Assembly (NCBI GenBank): GCA_947168045.1
Contig: CAMVKN010000041.1
Coordinates: 1 to 34,992 of the forward strand
Reading direction: 5' to 3'
DNA length: 34,992 nt
Source: an uncultured Prevotellaceae bacterium
GTDB taxonomy: Bacteria > Bacteroidota > Bacteroidia > Bacteroidales > Bacteroidaceae
The translations under genes and the position numbers were made by a program. Numbering within the stretch: position 1 is the stretch's first letter; every line of letters begins with the position of its first letter. Of the stretch, positions 1 to 9,112 are shown piece after piece. Under the pieces are notes generated by a model that was not told where the DNA came from, ran no database searches, and worked only from the letters and a program-made list of their open reading frames with translations.

Positions 1-265
1 TGCACTTAGTGCACCAATTCACGCGCGTGTGCGCGCGTTGGAAAGAAAGTAAGCGCAGAGTATACTATGTTTTCGCCGAGGTGTCAATTGTTGAGAAGAG
101 TTCCCAGAGACGGCCGGAACGGTCGCATCCTCCTAAAACTCCTAACTCAAAAGCATCACTCTAAAGCGACTGTATGCGTAACTCTGCGACTCTGCGCGAG
201 AATAAAGACCAAGCAGAACTACCGAAACTTAAATTATATATAATATCATCCAGCACATAATTGTA
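1..265. other. Intergenic stretch rich in short repeats, no gene seen
   Basis: No convincing coding frame. The strip holds small symmetric or repeated motifs: a 5-bp hairpin TGCAC-TTA-GTGCA at 1-13, a GC-only hairpin ACGCGC/GCGCGT at 21-38, an 8-bp tandem duplication ACTCTGCG at 181-196, a perfect 12-bp AT palindrome at 233-244, and a 15-mer (215-229) that recurs at the far end of the window. It lies downstream of the minus-strand comM gene. No clear rho-independent terminator is visible. Confidence 0.6.
215..229 (+). repeat. 15-bp dispersed repeat, copy 1
   Basis: AGAACTACCGAAACT here matches AGAACTGCCGAAACT at 34978-34992 with one mismatch. Both copies lie in AT-rich noncoding DNA next to short tandem repeats. 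This suggests a dispersed intergenic repeat family. Two copies in one window is thin evidence, and no function is claimed. Confidence 0.4.
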
Positions 266-1813
266 TTATGCCCTTCGCTCCGCCCAGTCACCGCGGTCAA
301 GGTTGCGGTAGCCGATGGCCTCGGCGATGTGCACCGCCTCTACTTTCTCACTTCCTTCCAAGTCGGCGATGGTGCGAGCCACCTTCAGGATGCGACTATA
401 GGCACGGGCGGAGAGTTTGAGGCGCTCCATGGCCATGCGGAGCATGTCGAGGCTGGCGGCATCGGGCTCGGCAAACTCGTGGAGCATGCGCTCAGTCATC
501 ATGGCGTTGGAGTGGACGCCCTTAAAGGGCTTGAAGCGTTCCTCCTGAATCTGCCGTGCCTTCAGGACCCGCTCGCGGATGACGGCCGACGGCTCGCCAG
601 GCTTCATCTTCGAAAGGTCTTTGAAAGGCACCACCGGGACCTCGACTTGCAGGTCAAAGCGATCCATCAACGGTCCACTGATACGGGAGGTGTACCGCTG
701 TATCTGCCCTGGTGTACAGACACAGTGATGGGTGGGGTCGCCATAATAGCCACAGGGACAGGGATTCATTGAGGCAACCAACATGAATGAGCATGGATAT
801 TCTACCGTATAGTTGGCCCTGGCAATAGTAATCTTCCTGTCCTCCAACGGCTGGCGCAGGACTTCAAGCGTTGCCTTTGAAAATTCAGGAAGCTCGTCGA
901 GATAAAGGATTCCGAAATGAGCCAGAGAAATCTCACCTGGGGTGGCTTTCGCTGTTCCGCCGGTCATTGCCACCTGGGAGGTAGAATGATGAGGACTCCT
1001 GAAAGGGCGCTGGGTAATAAGCGACACATTGCTGCCCAGCTTTCCTGCAACGGAGTGTATCTGCGTTGTTTCCAGGCTCTCAGCCAGCGACAGAGGCGGA
1101 AGGATGGACGGCAAGCGCTTCGCCATCATAGACTTGCCCGATCCCGGCGGGCCAATAAGAATGATGTTGTGCGAACCTGCCGATGCCACCTCCAATGCTC
1201 GTTTCACACTCTCCTGCCCCTTCACGTCAGCAAAGTCCAGGTCATAGCTGTACTGATGCTCGTAGAACTCTTTACGCGTATCGACCACTGTTGGCTTATA
1301 GGAGGTGTTTCCATTCAGGAAGGCGACGACATCGGCCAGGTTGTCCATGCCATAAACGTCGATATTGTTAACGATGGCCGCTTCACGGACGTTTTCTTTG
1401 GGAACGATGAGTCCCTTGAACTTCTCCTTCCTGGCTCTGATGGCTATCGGGAGTATGGCGCGGACAGGCTTCAGCTGACCATCCAGTCCAAGCTCTCCTA
1501 CGAGCATATAGTCTTGCAGGCGACCACTGTCTATTTTCCCGTCGGCTCCTAATATGCCCACGGCCATGGGCAGGTCAAAGCCACTGCCCTCCTTTTTCAT
1601 ATCAGCCGGAGACAGGTTGATGGTAAGGTTGGCCGTTGGGGTCCGGAACCCTATATTGGGCAGTGCGGCACATATACGGTCGTAGCTTTCCTTTACCGCA
1701 GTATCGGCCATTCCCGACAGATGGAACATGACGCCCCGCGTCAGGTTTACTTCTATTGTAATGGTGGTTGCCTCTAACCCCATTACTGCTGCGCTATAGG
1801 TCTTGACTAACAT
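266..1813 (-). CDS. comM: ComM/YifB family AAA+ ATPase (Mg-chelatase-like)
   Basis: A 515-residue protein of the usual length for YifB/ComM. The N-terminal ChlI-like domain (about residues 20-140) has the Lon-protease/S5 fold. The AAA+ domain (about 190-395) shows Walker A GPPGSGKS with Lys227 and Walker B LYLDELPEF. A Cys-rich stretch (NPCPCGYYG...CVCTPGQIQRY) and the C-terminal Mg_chelatase_C helical domain (about 405-500) follow. In competent bacteria ComM is a hexameric branch-migration helicase that extends recombination during natural transformation. Whether this host is competent cannot be told from the window. The protein is cytoplasmic, with no signal peptide. The gene follows the HTCS gene on the same strand after an 84-bp gap. 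It is a housekeeping gene next to a polysaccharide region and probably marks its border. Confidence 0.95.
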   Translation of the reverse strand: MLVKTYSAAVMGLEATTITIEVNLTRGVMFHLSGMADTAVKESYDRICAALPNIGFRTPTANLTINLSPADMKKEGSGFDLPMAVGILGADGKIDSGRLQDYMLVGELGLDGQLKPVRAILPIAIRARKEKFKGLIVPKENVREAAIVNNIDVYGMDNLADVVAFLNGNTSYKPTVVDTRKEFYEHQYSYDLDFADVKGQESVKRALEVASAGSHNIILIGPPGSGKSMMAKRLPSILPPLSLAESLETTQIHSVAGKLGSNVSLITQRPFRSPHHSTSQVAMTGGTAKATPGEISLAHFGILYLDELPEFSKATLEVLRQPLEDRKITIARANYTVEYPCSFMLVASMNPCPCGYYGDPTHHCVCTPGQIQRYTSRISGPLMDRFDLQVEVPVVPFKDLSKMKPGEPSAVIRERVLKARQIQEERFKPFKGVHSNAMMTERMLHEFAEPDAASLDMLRMAMERLKLSARAYSRILKVARTIADLEGSEKVEAVHIAEAIGYRNLDRGDWAERRA

Positions 1814-1897
1814 CGTTCTATCGTTTTACGAACAGTTCTTGCGTCCCTTCGCCATCAAGCGGCAGAGCCGTGTGGGGTGGAGGGGTTGGGAGTAGGG

Positions 1898-4800
1898 CTA
1901 CTCATGCTGCTGCTCGGCATATTCGCGCGGCGACATACCGTAGTGCTTGCGGAACACGGCTGAGAAGTACGGCAGGCTGGAATAGCCCACCGAGTAGGCC
2001 ACCTGCGAGATGTTCACTTTCTGCTGGCGCAGCAGGCGGGCTGCCTGCTCCATGCGTATGTTGCGTATAAACTCTGAGATGGCGATGCCTGTCATGTCCT
2101 TCATCTTGCGGTGCAGATGTGCACGACTGATGCCGGCCTCGGCACAGAGTGTGTCAACGCTGAAGTCGCTGTCGCTGAGGTGGTCGTTGATGCTCTTGAT
2201 GACGCGCTCCATGAGCAGTTCGTCGTTGCCCTTCATCTCAATGTTCTGAATCTTGCCCTGGGGCGACTGCTGGCCTGAGTATTTGCCACGCAGGCGGAGG
2301 CGCATGCTGATGAGGTTGTTGATGGTGGCATGCAGCTCGTCGATATTGAAGGGCTTGGTCAGGTAGGCGTCTGCGCCCTTCTCCAGTCCCTCTAAGCGGT
2401 TGCCGATGTCACCCTTCGAGGTGAGCATGATGACGGGCAGGTGGGCAATATTGATGTTGGCCCGCAACATGCGCAACATGGTGAAGCCGTCCATCTCAGG
2501 CATCATCACGTCCGAGATGACCAGGTCGTAGGCCATCTCGTCGCCGCCCGTGGTGGGTGCAAGGAGCTCCTTCAGCGCTTCCCTACCGTTGGGACAGGTG
2601 GTGAAGTGGTAGTAGGGTCCCAGCTCGTCGGCAATGTAGCGTGCTATCTCCTCATCATCGTCGGCAATGAGGATGTGGTGGCGCGAGGTGGGCTGTTTCT
2701 TGCTATTGATGTGTACTGCGGTGACGGGAGTGTCATCGGTCTCGTCAATCTCTTCCTCGCTGAGGTGGGCGCGCCCTTGTGGCAGACGGACGGTGAAGAC
2801 CGAACCTGTCTGACCATCGTCACGGTTACGTCCCACGATGGAGCCGTGATGCATGTCGACAATCATCTTACACAGGTTGAGGCCAATGCCCGTGCCCTCG
2901 CCGTGGGGGGCATTGTGGTCACGGCTGGAGAAGAAGCGCTCGAAGAGATGGTCGAGTGTCTCGCTGCTCATACCCATGCCGGTGTCAGTGACGCTCACCT
3001 CAACATAGTCCTTCAGTGCTCCGCGCGCACGGTCGTCGTGCCCGGTGGCGAGACTAATGGCCACGGTGCCGTCAGTGCTGCAGAACTTGAAAGCATTGGA
3101 GAGGAGGTTGCTCACCACCTTGTCAAACTGTGTGCGGTCGACCCATGCCATGATGGGCTCCTGCGGCTGAGGTGTGAGTGTGAAGGTGATGTGCCGCTCG
3201 TCGGCTGAGTATTCGTAGACCTTGCTGATGGACTGCAGCAGGGCGTGCATGTCGGTGAGCTGGCAGTGCAGCTTCATCTGCTGCTTGTCAATCTTCCTGA
3301 CGTCAAGGATTTGGTTGACGAGCTTCAGTATGCGGTCGGTGTTGCGCTCGATGGCATCCACTGAGGGGCTGTCGGCAGCGTCAGAGCCCTTGAGTTTCTT
3401 CAGTGCGCCCATGATGAGCGTCAACGGCGAGCGTATGTCGTGGGTGGCATTGATGAGGAACTTCATCTTGTCCTCGTCCTGACGGCGACGCATGCGGCGA
3501 CGCCACAGATAGACGGCAGTGGCCAGCAGAGTCAGCAACAGCAGGGTATAGATGACGTAGGCCAGTGTGGAACGGTACCAAGGCGGACGCACGACGATGG
3601 TGACAGTGAGCGGCGAGGAGACCACGCCGTTGTCGACGGCGCGCACCTCAAGCCTGTAGGTGCCGCTGGCCAGATGAGTGAGGCTGACGCTGTTGTTACC
3701 TGGCTCGTTGGCCTTCCATTGGCCACCGCCCAGACGGTGCTCTATGATGGTGTTCTCAGCATTGGAATAGTTGAGGAGCGAGAACTCAAGCAGCACGGAA
3801 TTGTCGAGATAGCTGACGGTGAAGCGTGTGCTCTCGTCCACGGGTTGCTCGGTGACCTGTCGTCCACCAGACTCCGTCAGCGTAGTGACAGGGTGCCCAT
3901 CGATGTAGAAGGCGGTGAGCAGCAGTTGTCCTGGGGTGGGCTGAACGCTGCGCACCTGCTGGGGCGTGAAGGTGGTGAGGCCCTCGGCGGTAGCAAAGCA
4001 GATGCGGTCGGCATCGTCGTGCATACCCACACCGCTGATATATTCACGCGTGGTGAGTCCCGAGCCGCTGATGTAGCCCTGCCACTGTCGTTGCCGCTGA
4101 CCGTACCGCCACAGTCCGTTCTGTGTGGCACACCAGATGTCGCCATCGTTGTCCTGAACGATATAACTGATGGACAGCGACTGCAGGGGCGTGCCTTCGG
4201 CGGGGAACTCCTCGAGGGTGTTGGTGGCGCGGCGCCAGATGCGCAGGCCCTGCTCCAATCCAATGAGTATGTCGCCGTCGATGGTCTCGCACAGCGAATA
4301 GCACATCCGGTCCTCAGCCAGAAGGCTCCAGCCGAAGGGTTTGAATGAGTGTGTCTTGGGGTCGTAGCAGCCGACACCATTGCTGGTACCAATCCAGATG
4401 AGGCCGTCGTGGTCGGGCATGAGCTGCATCACCCAGTCGTTGGGCAGACGCCCCAGCACAGGGTCATCGGCGTCGTGCATGGAGTGATGCTCAAAGGTGC
4501 CTGTGGCCTGGTCGTAGACGAGGATGCCCTTGGCAAAGGCTGAGAACACAAGGGTGCCATGACCGTTGTCGGTCATGTCGTTGAACTTGTCGCAGCCAAA
4601 GTCGGTGAGCATCCGCCGGCTGCCCGTCACAGGGTCGTACTCAAAGACGGCATGACTGGTGCCCAGCCAGTAGCGTTGCTGCTTGTCGCGATAGATGAAC
4701 TCCACATCATCGGGGGCATCGGGATGGCTGACGAGCTGGCCATCAGCACCAAACCCGTAGACGCCCTTGTTCTGCACCGTACACCAGGTGACACCGTTGG

Positions 4801-5842
4801 CACCATCAGCCACCGACGACACGAAGGTGCCTATCTCAACACGCTGTGCAGCAAAGTTCCACGATGAGAACTGGGGCTTGCGCTGGGGAATCATCAGCAA
4901 TCCCTTCTGCTGGCATCCAACCCAGATGTTGCCTTGGCGGTCCTCGGCCAGTGCCCAAATCTTCGAAGCGTTCAGGTCATAGCCCTGCACGCTGAAAGGA
5001 TAGCGCCGCAGGCTACGGGTGCCGACGGGCAGCCAGTAGAGGCCATTGCCGCGCGTACCCAGATAGACATTGCCCTGACGGTCGGTGATGGCGGTGCGGA
5101 AGCCTGGATTACGCCCGGCCTCGCTGATGTCGATGGGTGCATCACGCAGCTGTGTGCCGTCATAGACGAGCAGGCCGTCGCGGCAGACAATGACCGTCTC
5201 ACCTTGATAACCGAAGAAGGCGGTGGGCACGCCGTATGGCTGATTGTCGAACAGCGTCAGCCCCTGTCCGGCTGGCTGATAGCTATAGTTGTTGGCACTG
5301 GCACGCCACAGCCCGCCCTTGGCATCCTCGTAGAGATAGAGGAAATAGGAGTCGCTGTCGCTGGCCTTTGCCTCGGGCACCTCACGCAGCCGTCCGGTGT
5401 TCTCGTCAAGGGTGTAGAGGTCGTAACCCGCTGTACCAAAGAGCATGCGACCGTCGTGGCACTCTATGATGTCACTGACACGAGGGTGCAGCCCGTCGGG
5501 GAAGTGATAGTTGACAAACGTGCCCGTAGCATAGTCGTAGCGCTGCAGACCCTTGCTGGTGCCAACCCACAGGCGCCCTTTGGTATCGCAGACCAAACAG
5601 CACACCACATTGTAGCACAGCGAGGTGCTGTCTTGTGGCTGGTTTAGGAACGGAGTGAAGCGGTAGCCGTCGAATCGGTTCAGACCGTACTCGGTGGCTA
5701 TCCATATATAGCCCTTCCCATCCTGGCAGATGTCGTTAATGCCTGAGTTGGACAGCTTGTCACTGGAATAGAAGAGTGTGTTCTGTGCTGAGCCGCACAG
5801 GATGCCTGCCAGAAGCAGTATTGCGATGTGTAAGTATTTCAT
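1898..5842 (-). CDS. Hybrid two-component system regulator (HTCS), complete
   Basis: A 1314-residue inner-membrane regulator that fuses a periplasmic sensor, kinase, receiver and DNA-binding output. A signal peptide (residues 1-19) precedes about fourteen Reg_prop beta-propeller motifs (such as GYIWIATEYGLNRFDG and GRLWVGTSKGLQRYD). These are followed by a Y_Y_Y domain (about 690-750), a TM helix (about 765-788), HisKA with THDIRSPL (His801), a full HATPase_c (N-box SNLLSNAFKF, DTGMGM, GTGIGL; about 900-1020), a receiver (IADDDEE, phospho-acceptor Asp1111 in SDVMMPEMDG, KPF) and an AraC-type HTH (about 1210-1310). HTCS proteins normally bind oligosaccharides through the sensor and activate nearby polysaccharide genes. 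It is divergent from the rhamnogalacturonan run beginning at 6305, so RG-I or pectic fragments are the likely signal (inference). The ligand cannot be read from sequence. Confidence 0.95.
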   Translation of the reverse strand: MKYLHIAILLLAGILCGSAQNTLFYSSDKLSNSGINDICQDGKGYIWIATEYGLNRFDGYRFTPFLNQPQDSTSLCYNVVCCLVCDTKGRLWVGTSKGLQRYDYATGTFVNYHFPDGLHPRVSDIIECHDGRMLFGTAGYDLYTLDENTGRLREVPEAKASDSDSYFLYLYEDAKGGLWRASANNYSYQPAGQGLTLFDNQPYGVPTAFFGYQGETVIVCRDGLLVYDGTQLRDAPIDISEAGRNPGFRTAITDRQGNVYLGTRGNGLYWLPVGTRSLRRYPFSVQGYDLNASKIWALAEDRQGNIWVGCQQKGLLMIPQRKPQFSSWNFAAQRVEIGTFVSSVADGANGVTWCTVQNKGVYGFGADGQLVSHPDAPDDVEFIYRDKQQRYWLGTSHAVFEYDPVTGSRRMLTDFGCDKFNDMTDNGHGTLVFSAFAKGILVYDQATGTFEHHSMHDADDPVLGRLPNDWVMQLMPDHDGLIWIGTSNGVGCYDPKTHSFKPFGWSLLAEDRMCYSLCETIDGDILIGLEQGLRIWRRATNTLEEFPAEGTPLQSLSISYIVQDNDGDIWCATQNGLWRYGQRQRQWQGYISGSGLTTREYISGVGMHDDADRICFATAEGLTTFTPQQVRSVQPTPGQLLLTAFYIDGHPVTTLTESGGRQVTEQPVDESTRFTVSYLDNSVLLEFSLLNYSNAENTIIEHRLGGGQWKANEPGNNSVSLTHLASGTYRLEVRAVDNGVVSSPLTVTIVVRPPWYRSTLAYVIYTLLLLTLLATAVYLWRRRMRRRQDEDKMKFLINATHDIRSPLTLIMGALKKLKGSDAADSPSVDAIERNTDRILKLVNQILDVRKIDKQQMKLHCQLTDMHALLQSISKVYEYSADERHITFTLTPQPQEPIMAWVDRTQFDKVVSNLLSNAFKFCSTDGTVAISLATGHDDRARGALKDYVEVSVTDTGMGMSSETLDHLFERFFSSRDHNAPHGEGTGIGLNLCKMIVDMHHGSIVGRNRDDGQTGSVFTVRLPQGRAHLSEEEIDETDDTPVTAVHINSKKQPTSRHHILIADDDEEIARYIADELGPYYHFTTCPNGREALKELLAPTTGGDEMAYDLVISDVMMPEMDGFTMLRMLRANINIAHLPVIMLTSKGDIGNRLEGLEKGADAYLTKPFNIDELHATINNLISMRLRLRGKYSGQQSPQGKIQNIEMKGNDELLMERVIKSINDHLSDSDFSVDTLCAEAGISRAHLHRKMKDMTGIAISEFIRNIRMEQAARLLRQQKVNISQVAYSVGYSSLPYFSAVFRKHYGMSPREYAEQQHE

Positions 5843-5869
5843 GATAGTAGCAATCCGTTATTAGTGGTG

Positions 5870-5877
5870 CAAAATTA
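5870..5877 (-). promoter_or_regulatory. Candidate Bacteroidetes -7 box for the HTCS gene
   Basis: Read on the minus strand the site is TAATTTTG, a full match to the TAnnTTTG consensus of the Bacteroidetes primary sigma factor. It lies about 28 bp upstream of the HTCS start codon. No good TTTG is present at the expected upstream spacing, so the call rests on one element. Confidence 0.45.
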
Positions 5878-6017
5878 AGAAAAAACATTTAAATAAAAAA
5901 GGAAATGTCCAATTTTTTTCCTTTCAATGTCATGGCCGGCATCAAAGTCGGCCCAAAGCAAGCATCAGCCAATGAGTTCTCTGAACGATTTCCCTCTCTG
6001 CCTCCTTCGTCTTTTGC

Positions 6018-6036
6018 TGCCGAATTTAATTCGGCA
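6018..6036. repeat. 19-bp perfect palindrome in the divergent intergenic region
   Basis: TGCCGAATTTAATTCGGCA consists of 9-bp arms around a single central T. As DNA it could be a dimeric-regulator operator. As RNA it could form a 7-bp stem with a TTTAA loop. No U-tract follows on either strand, so it is not a standard terminator. It might also belong to a dispersed intergenic repeat. Confidence 0.5.
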
Positions 6037-6215
6037 AAAACGAACGAAGTGTACGCCCGGCCATGCTTCCTCTCCCCCTGTCAGCAGCCATGAACGACGC
6101 TGCCGGCACTTACCACCATCACCTTTGCCACCGGCCACAACAAAAAAAATGATTTCCTTTGTTTTGCTCTCGACTTTTCGCGAACTTTAGCTTCGCCGAA
6201 GTTACATTGCGCTCG

Positions 6216-6252
6216 GAAATGAAAAGAAAAGCAAGCTTTTTCTTTTCATTTC
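6216..6252. repeat. AT-rich inverted repeat just upstream of the RG-I promoter
   Basis: The arms at 6216-6230 and 6238-6252 are perfect 15-bp reverse complements, made of GAAATGAAAAGAAAA and its complement, with a 7-nt spacer. The repeat ends 13 bp before the plus-strand -7 box. It could be an operator, an attenuation structure or a Prevotella-type intergenic repeat. Confidence 0.5.
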
Positions 6253-6265
6253 ACTCGTTTTTTCG

Positions 6266-6273
6266 TAACTTTG
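6266..6273 (+). promoter_or_regulatory. Candidate -7 box for the RG-I gene run
   Basis: TAACTTTG matches TAnnTTTG and lies 31 bp before the ATG at 6305, a normal leader length. The upstream -33 TTTG element is not evident, which fits a promoter needing an activator such as the divergent HTCS (inference). Confidence 0.5.
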
Positions 6274-6304
6274 CACACAAAACCTAAATAACAACTTAAA
6301 TCAG

Positions 6305-7483
6305 ATGAAAAAAACTTTCTACTCCACCATGCTGACGATGCTGCTATTCATGGCAGAAGGTCTCAGCGCCAATGCCGATGACTGGGTGGGCACCTGGGCC
6401 ACGGCACCTGAATTTACGGGTAGCGGCGACATGCCGCAGGTAACTGTTCTGACCGACAACGCCCTACGGGAGGTGGTACACGTCAGCATTGGCGGCGATG
6501 TGCTGCGCCTCCAGCTGTCAAACGAGTTCAGCAAAGAACCTGTAGAGATTCGCTCCATCTATATTGCTGACGCTCTGGACAGTACGGCCATCGACAACCG
6601 CAGCGTGCGCTACCTGACCTTCAACGGACAGCGCAGCGTTACCATCAGCGGGAGACAGGCCGTGTTCAGCGATGAGCTACGCTATAACCTGAAGCCGTTG
6701 CAACGCTTGGCCATCACCATCAACTACGGGCAGACACCGAAGAATGTCACGTCACACCGCGGCTCGCGCACTACATCATATATTATGAAAGGGCAGTCGA
6801 AGCCCAAGAAGTCCTTCGTCGTGGAGGAGGCCCTTGACCATTGGTACAACATTGCGGCCATCGACGTCAAGCGCGAAGGCGCCACATGCTGGGCTGTGCT
6901 GGGCAACAGCATCACCGACGGGCGTGGCACCACTACCAACCTGCAGAACCGCTGGACTGATGTGTGTGCTGAGGCACTGGGCGGCGAGACGGCCGTGCTC
7001 AACCTCGGCATCGGCGGCAACTGCGTGCTACGCGGTGGACTGAGCGAACCGGCACTGAAGCGCTTCGACCGCGACATCATGGGCCAACGCGGACTGACCG
7101 GCATCGTCATCTACGAGGGCATCAACGACATCGGCAGCAGCCGCAATGTGGAACAGACCGAGAAGGAGCTCATCGAGGCTTACGAGCTGTTCATCAGCAA
7201 GGCACGCGCAGCCGGGCTGAAGGTCGTCGGCGCCACCATCACCCCCATCGGCAACACGATGTACTGGTCGCTCTATCACGAGGCACTCCGCCAGACCATC
7301 AACCAGTGGATTCGCACCAGCGGGAAGTTTGATGCCGTCATCGACTTCGACAAGGTGCTTAGCGACCCGCAGAAGCCCACCTGGATGCGGGCCGACTATC
7401 AGTTCGACTGGCTGCACCCCAATGCCGCCGGATACAAGGCCATGGGGCTGAAGGCCGCCGAGGTGCTGAAGGGGGTGAAGTAG
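6305..7483 (+). CDS. Secreted SGNH/GDSL hydrolase, XynE-like esterase
   Basis: A 392-residue protein with signal peptide MKKTFYSTML...LSANA. An N-terminal beta-rich domain (about 25-180, starting WVGTWATAPEF) is followed by an SGNH hydrolase domain: block I LGNSITDGRG (nucleophile Ser202), block II GIGGNC, block III YEGINDIG, and block V DWLHPN with Asp368 and His371. All catalytic elements are present. The two-domain layout resembles the XynE-like family described from Prevotella bryantii, putative acylhydrolases acting on ester groups of plant cell-wall polysaccharides. As first gene of a tight run ending in a rhamnogalacturonan lyase, it probably removes acetyl groups from RG-I or attached chains in the periplasm. 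The exact ester is unknown. The next gene starts 36 bp downstream. Confidence 0.9.
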   Translation: MKKTFYSTMLTMLLFMAEGLSANADDWVGTWATAPEFTGSGDMPQVTVLTDNALREVVHVSIGGDVLRLQLSNEFSKEPVEIRSIYIADALDSTAIDNRSVRYLTFNGQRSVTISGRQAVFSDELRYNLKPLQRLAITINYGQTPKNVTSHRGSRTTSYIMKGQSKPKKSFVVEEALDHWYNIAAIDVKREGATCWAVLGNSITDGRGTTTNLQNRWTDVCAEALGGETAVLNLGIGGNCVLRGGLSEPALKRFDRDIMGQRGLTGIVIYEGINDIGSSRNVEQTEKELIEAYELFISKARAAGLKVVGATITPIGNTMYWSLYHEALRQTINQWIRTSGKFDAVIDFDKVLSDPQKPTWMRADYQFDWLHPNAAGYKAMGLKAAEVLKGVK

Positions 7484-7519
7484 CGGACAGCAAATGACAA
7501 GCAGCAGTTATTCGGAAGG

Positions 7520-9109
7520 ATGAAAAAGAGTTTATTGACCGCCGGGCTGGCTGCCCTGCTGACATGGGCGTTAATCCCCACTGCGTCGGCACAGCCAGAG
7601 CTAAGGATACTGGGCGGCGAGCTGAGCAACTCGGCCGCCACCTCGGTAGCCGACATTGACGAGGTGTTGCCACGCATGAAGCAGATAGGGCTGAACACCG
7701 TGCTGGTGCCAGCCTACTGGGAGCTGATGGAGCCAGCGGAAGGACAGTTTGACTTCACACTCATCGACCACTGCATCGACAAGGCCCGCGAACAGCAGCT
7801 GAAGCTGGTGTTCCTGTGGTTCGGCGCATGGAAGAACTCCATGTCGTGCTACGCACCGGCCTGGCTAAAGCGCGACACCAAGCGCTTTCCACGGGCCATG
7901 ACCCAGGCGGGCAAGCCATTAGAGATAGCCTCCTGCTTCAGCGACAACGTGCTGCAGGCCGACCTGTCAGCCTTCTCGGCCCTGATGAGGCGCATAGCTG
8001 AGAAGGATGCGAACCATGAGGTTGTGGTGATGATGCAGATTGAGAACGAGATAGGCATGCTGGAGTCGGCCCGCGACCACTCGCCCCTGGCTGAGCAAGT
8101 CTATCAACAGGAGCAATGGGCCAAGCGCTACGGCACCGGCGATGCCGCCGACGAACAGTTCATGGCGCTGCATTATGCCCGCTATGTGGAGCATCTGGCC
8201 CAGGCGGCACGGCGCATCCATGACATGCCCCTGTATGTCAATGCGGCCATGAACAGCCGAGGGCGCAAGCCGGGCGAATATCCGTCGGCAGGGCCGCTGG
8301 CACACCTCATCGACTTCTGGCACCAGGGTGCCCCCAGCATAGACCTGCTGGCACCCGACATCTATGACACGGGCTTCAAGCAGTGGGCAGCACAGTATGC
8401 CATGCCCCTTCGCCCACAGGACGGCGGCAAGGTGAAGAACCGTCTGTTCATTCCTGAGAGCCGCTGCTGCATCAACAGCGGTGCGCGCGCCCTCTATGCT
8501 TTCGGCGAGCACCAGGCGCTGGGCTTCAGCCCCTTTGCCATCGACCAGGCACAACCCCAAGAGACGGCATCGGTAACACACGCCTACGGACTGCTGCGCC
8601 AGCTGTTCAACCGCCAGCCGGCCAAGAGGGGCGAGACGACATGGGGCCTGCTCTTCGACCAGGACGACAAGGAACGCATCATCGATGACGACGGTGTGGT
8701 GATGACCTGCCGTCATTTCTTCACCCTTCCCTGGGACCCTCGGGCCACCGACGGCTCGACATGGCCCGAGGGCGGTGCCATGCTCATCAGGCTGGGCCGG
8801 CATGACTATCTGCTGGCCGGCACCGGCGTGGTGGTTGACTTCAAGACGCGCAGCGAGAAACAGCAAGAAGCACAGCAACGCCTTGGCGAAGATGGCTTTG
8901 CCCAGGCTGGCGGTGCCAGCAGCACCACTACCCCACCCTTCAGCGGCAAGCGGCTCGGCCTGCTGGCCGTCGACGAGGTGAGCATCGACGACGCCGGGCA
9001 GATGCACTATCTGCGCCGCCACAACGGCGACCAGACCCATCAAGGAAGGCATGCCCGCATCGGCGTGGACGAATGGAAGATGCTACACATCACCCTCTAC
9101 GAATACTAA
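7520..9109 (+). CDS. Secreted GH35-like beta-galactosidase with DUF5597-type C-terminus
   Basis: A 529-residue protein with signal peptide (about residues 1-24, ending ASA) and a clan-A TIM barrel. The barrel starts at GLNTVLVPAYWELMEP. The acid/base candidate is Glu177 in MQIENEIGM, and the nucleophile candidate is Glu313 in FIPESRC. The C-terminal third matches the DUF5597 extension of bacterial GH35-type enzymes. The family hydrolyses terminal beta-galactosyl residues. In this run the substrate would be galactan side chains of RG-I or released galacto-oligosaccharides (inference). No lipobox is visible, so it is probably periplasmic. It is followed after 3 bp by the acyltransferase gene, indicating one transcript. 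Confidence 0.85.
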   Translation: MKKSLLTAGLAALLTWALIPTASAQPELRILGGELSNSAATSVADIDEVLPRMKQIGLNTVLVPAYWELMEPAEGQFDFTLIDHCIDKAREQQLKLVFLWFGAWKNSMSCYAPAWLKRDTKRFPRAMTQAGKPLEIASCFSDNVLQADLSAFSALMRRIAEKDANHEVVVMMQIENEIGMLESARDHSPLAEQVYQQEQWAKRYGTGDAADEQFMALHYARYVEHLAQAARRIHDMPLYVNAAMNSRGRKPGEYPSAGPLAHLIDFWHQGAPSIDLLAPDIYDTGFKQWAAQYAMPLRPQDGGKVKNRLFIPESRCCINSGARALYAFGEHQALGFSPFAIDQAQPQETASVTHAYGLLRQLFNRQPAKRGETTWGLLFDQDDKERIIDDDGVVMTCRHFFTLPWDPRATDGSTWPEGGAMLIRLGRHDYLLAGTGVVVDFKTRSEKQQEAQQRLGEDGFAQAGGASSTTTPPFSGKRLGLLAVDEVSIDDAGQMHYLRRHNGDQTHQGRHARIGVDEWKMLHITLYEY

Positions 9110-9112
9110 GAC

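Larger units (their letters stand above)
5843..6304. other. Divergent regulatory gap between HTCS and the RG-I gene run
   Basis: A 462-bp noncoding region between head-to-head genes. It contains a candidate -7 box on each strand (5870-5877 minus, 6266-6273 plus), a 19-bp palindrome (6018-6036) and a 15-bp-arm inverted repeat (6216-6252). Short open frames here have no start context or family resemblance, and I treat them as chance. If the HTCS controls the divergent genes, its binding site would be expected here. Confidence 0.6.

Noticed and set aside
1898..5842. Kinase defect in the first HTCS because its motif is THDIRSPL rather than SHELRTPL
   Set aside because: Asp after His is still acidic and the full HATPase_c domain with N and G boxes is present, so it is expected to be active.
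5905..6190. Short open frames in the divergent gap
   Set aside because: They overlap each other and the palindrome, lack a signal or domain, and their composition is that of noncoding AT-rich DNA.
7967..9052. Long antisense frames opposite several GC-rich genes (for example opposite GH35, GH10 and GH43)
   Set aside because: They mirror highly biased codons of the sense genes, have no recognisable domains and lack promoters. They are shadow frames.
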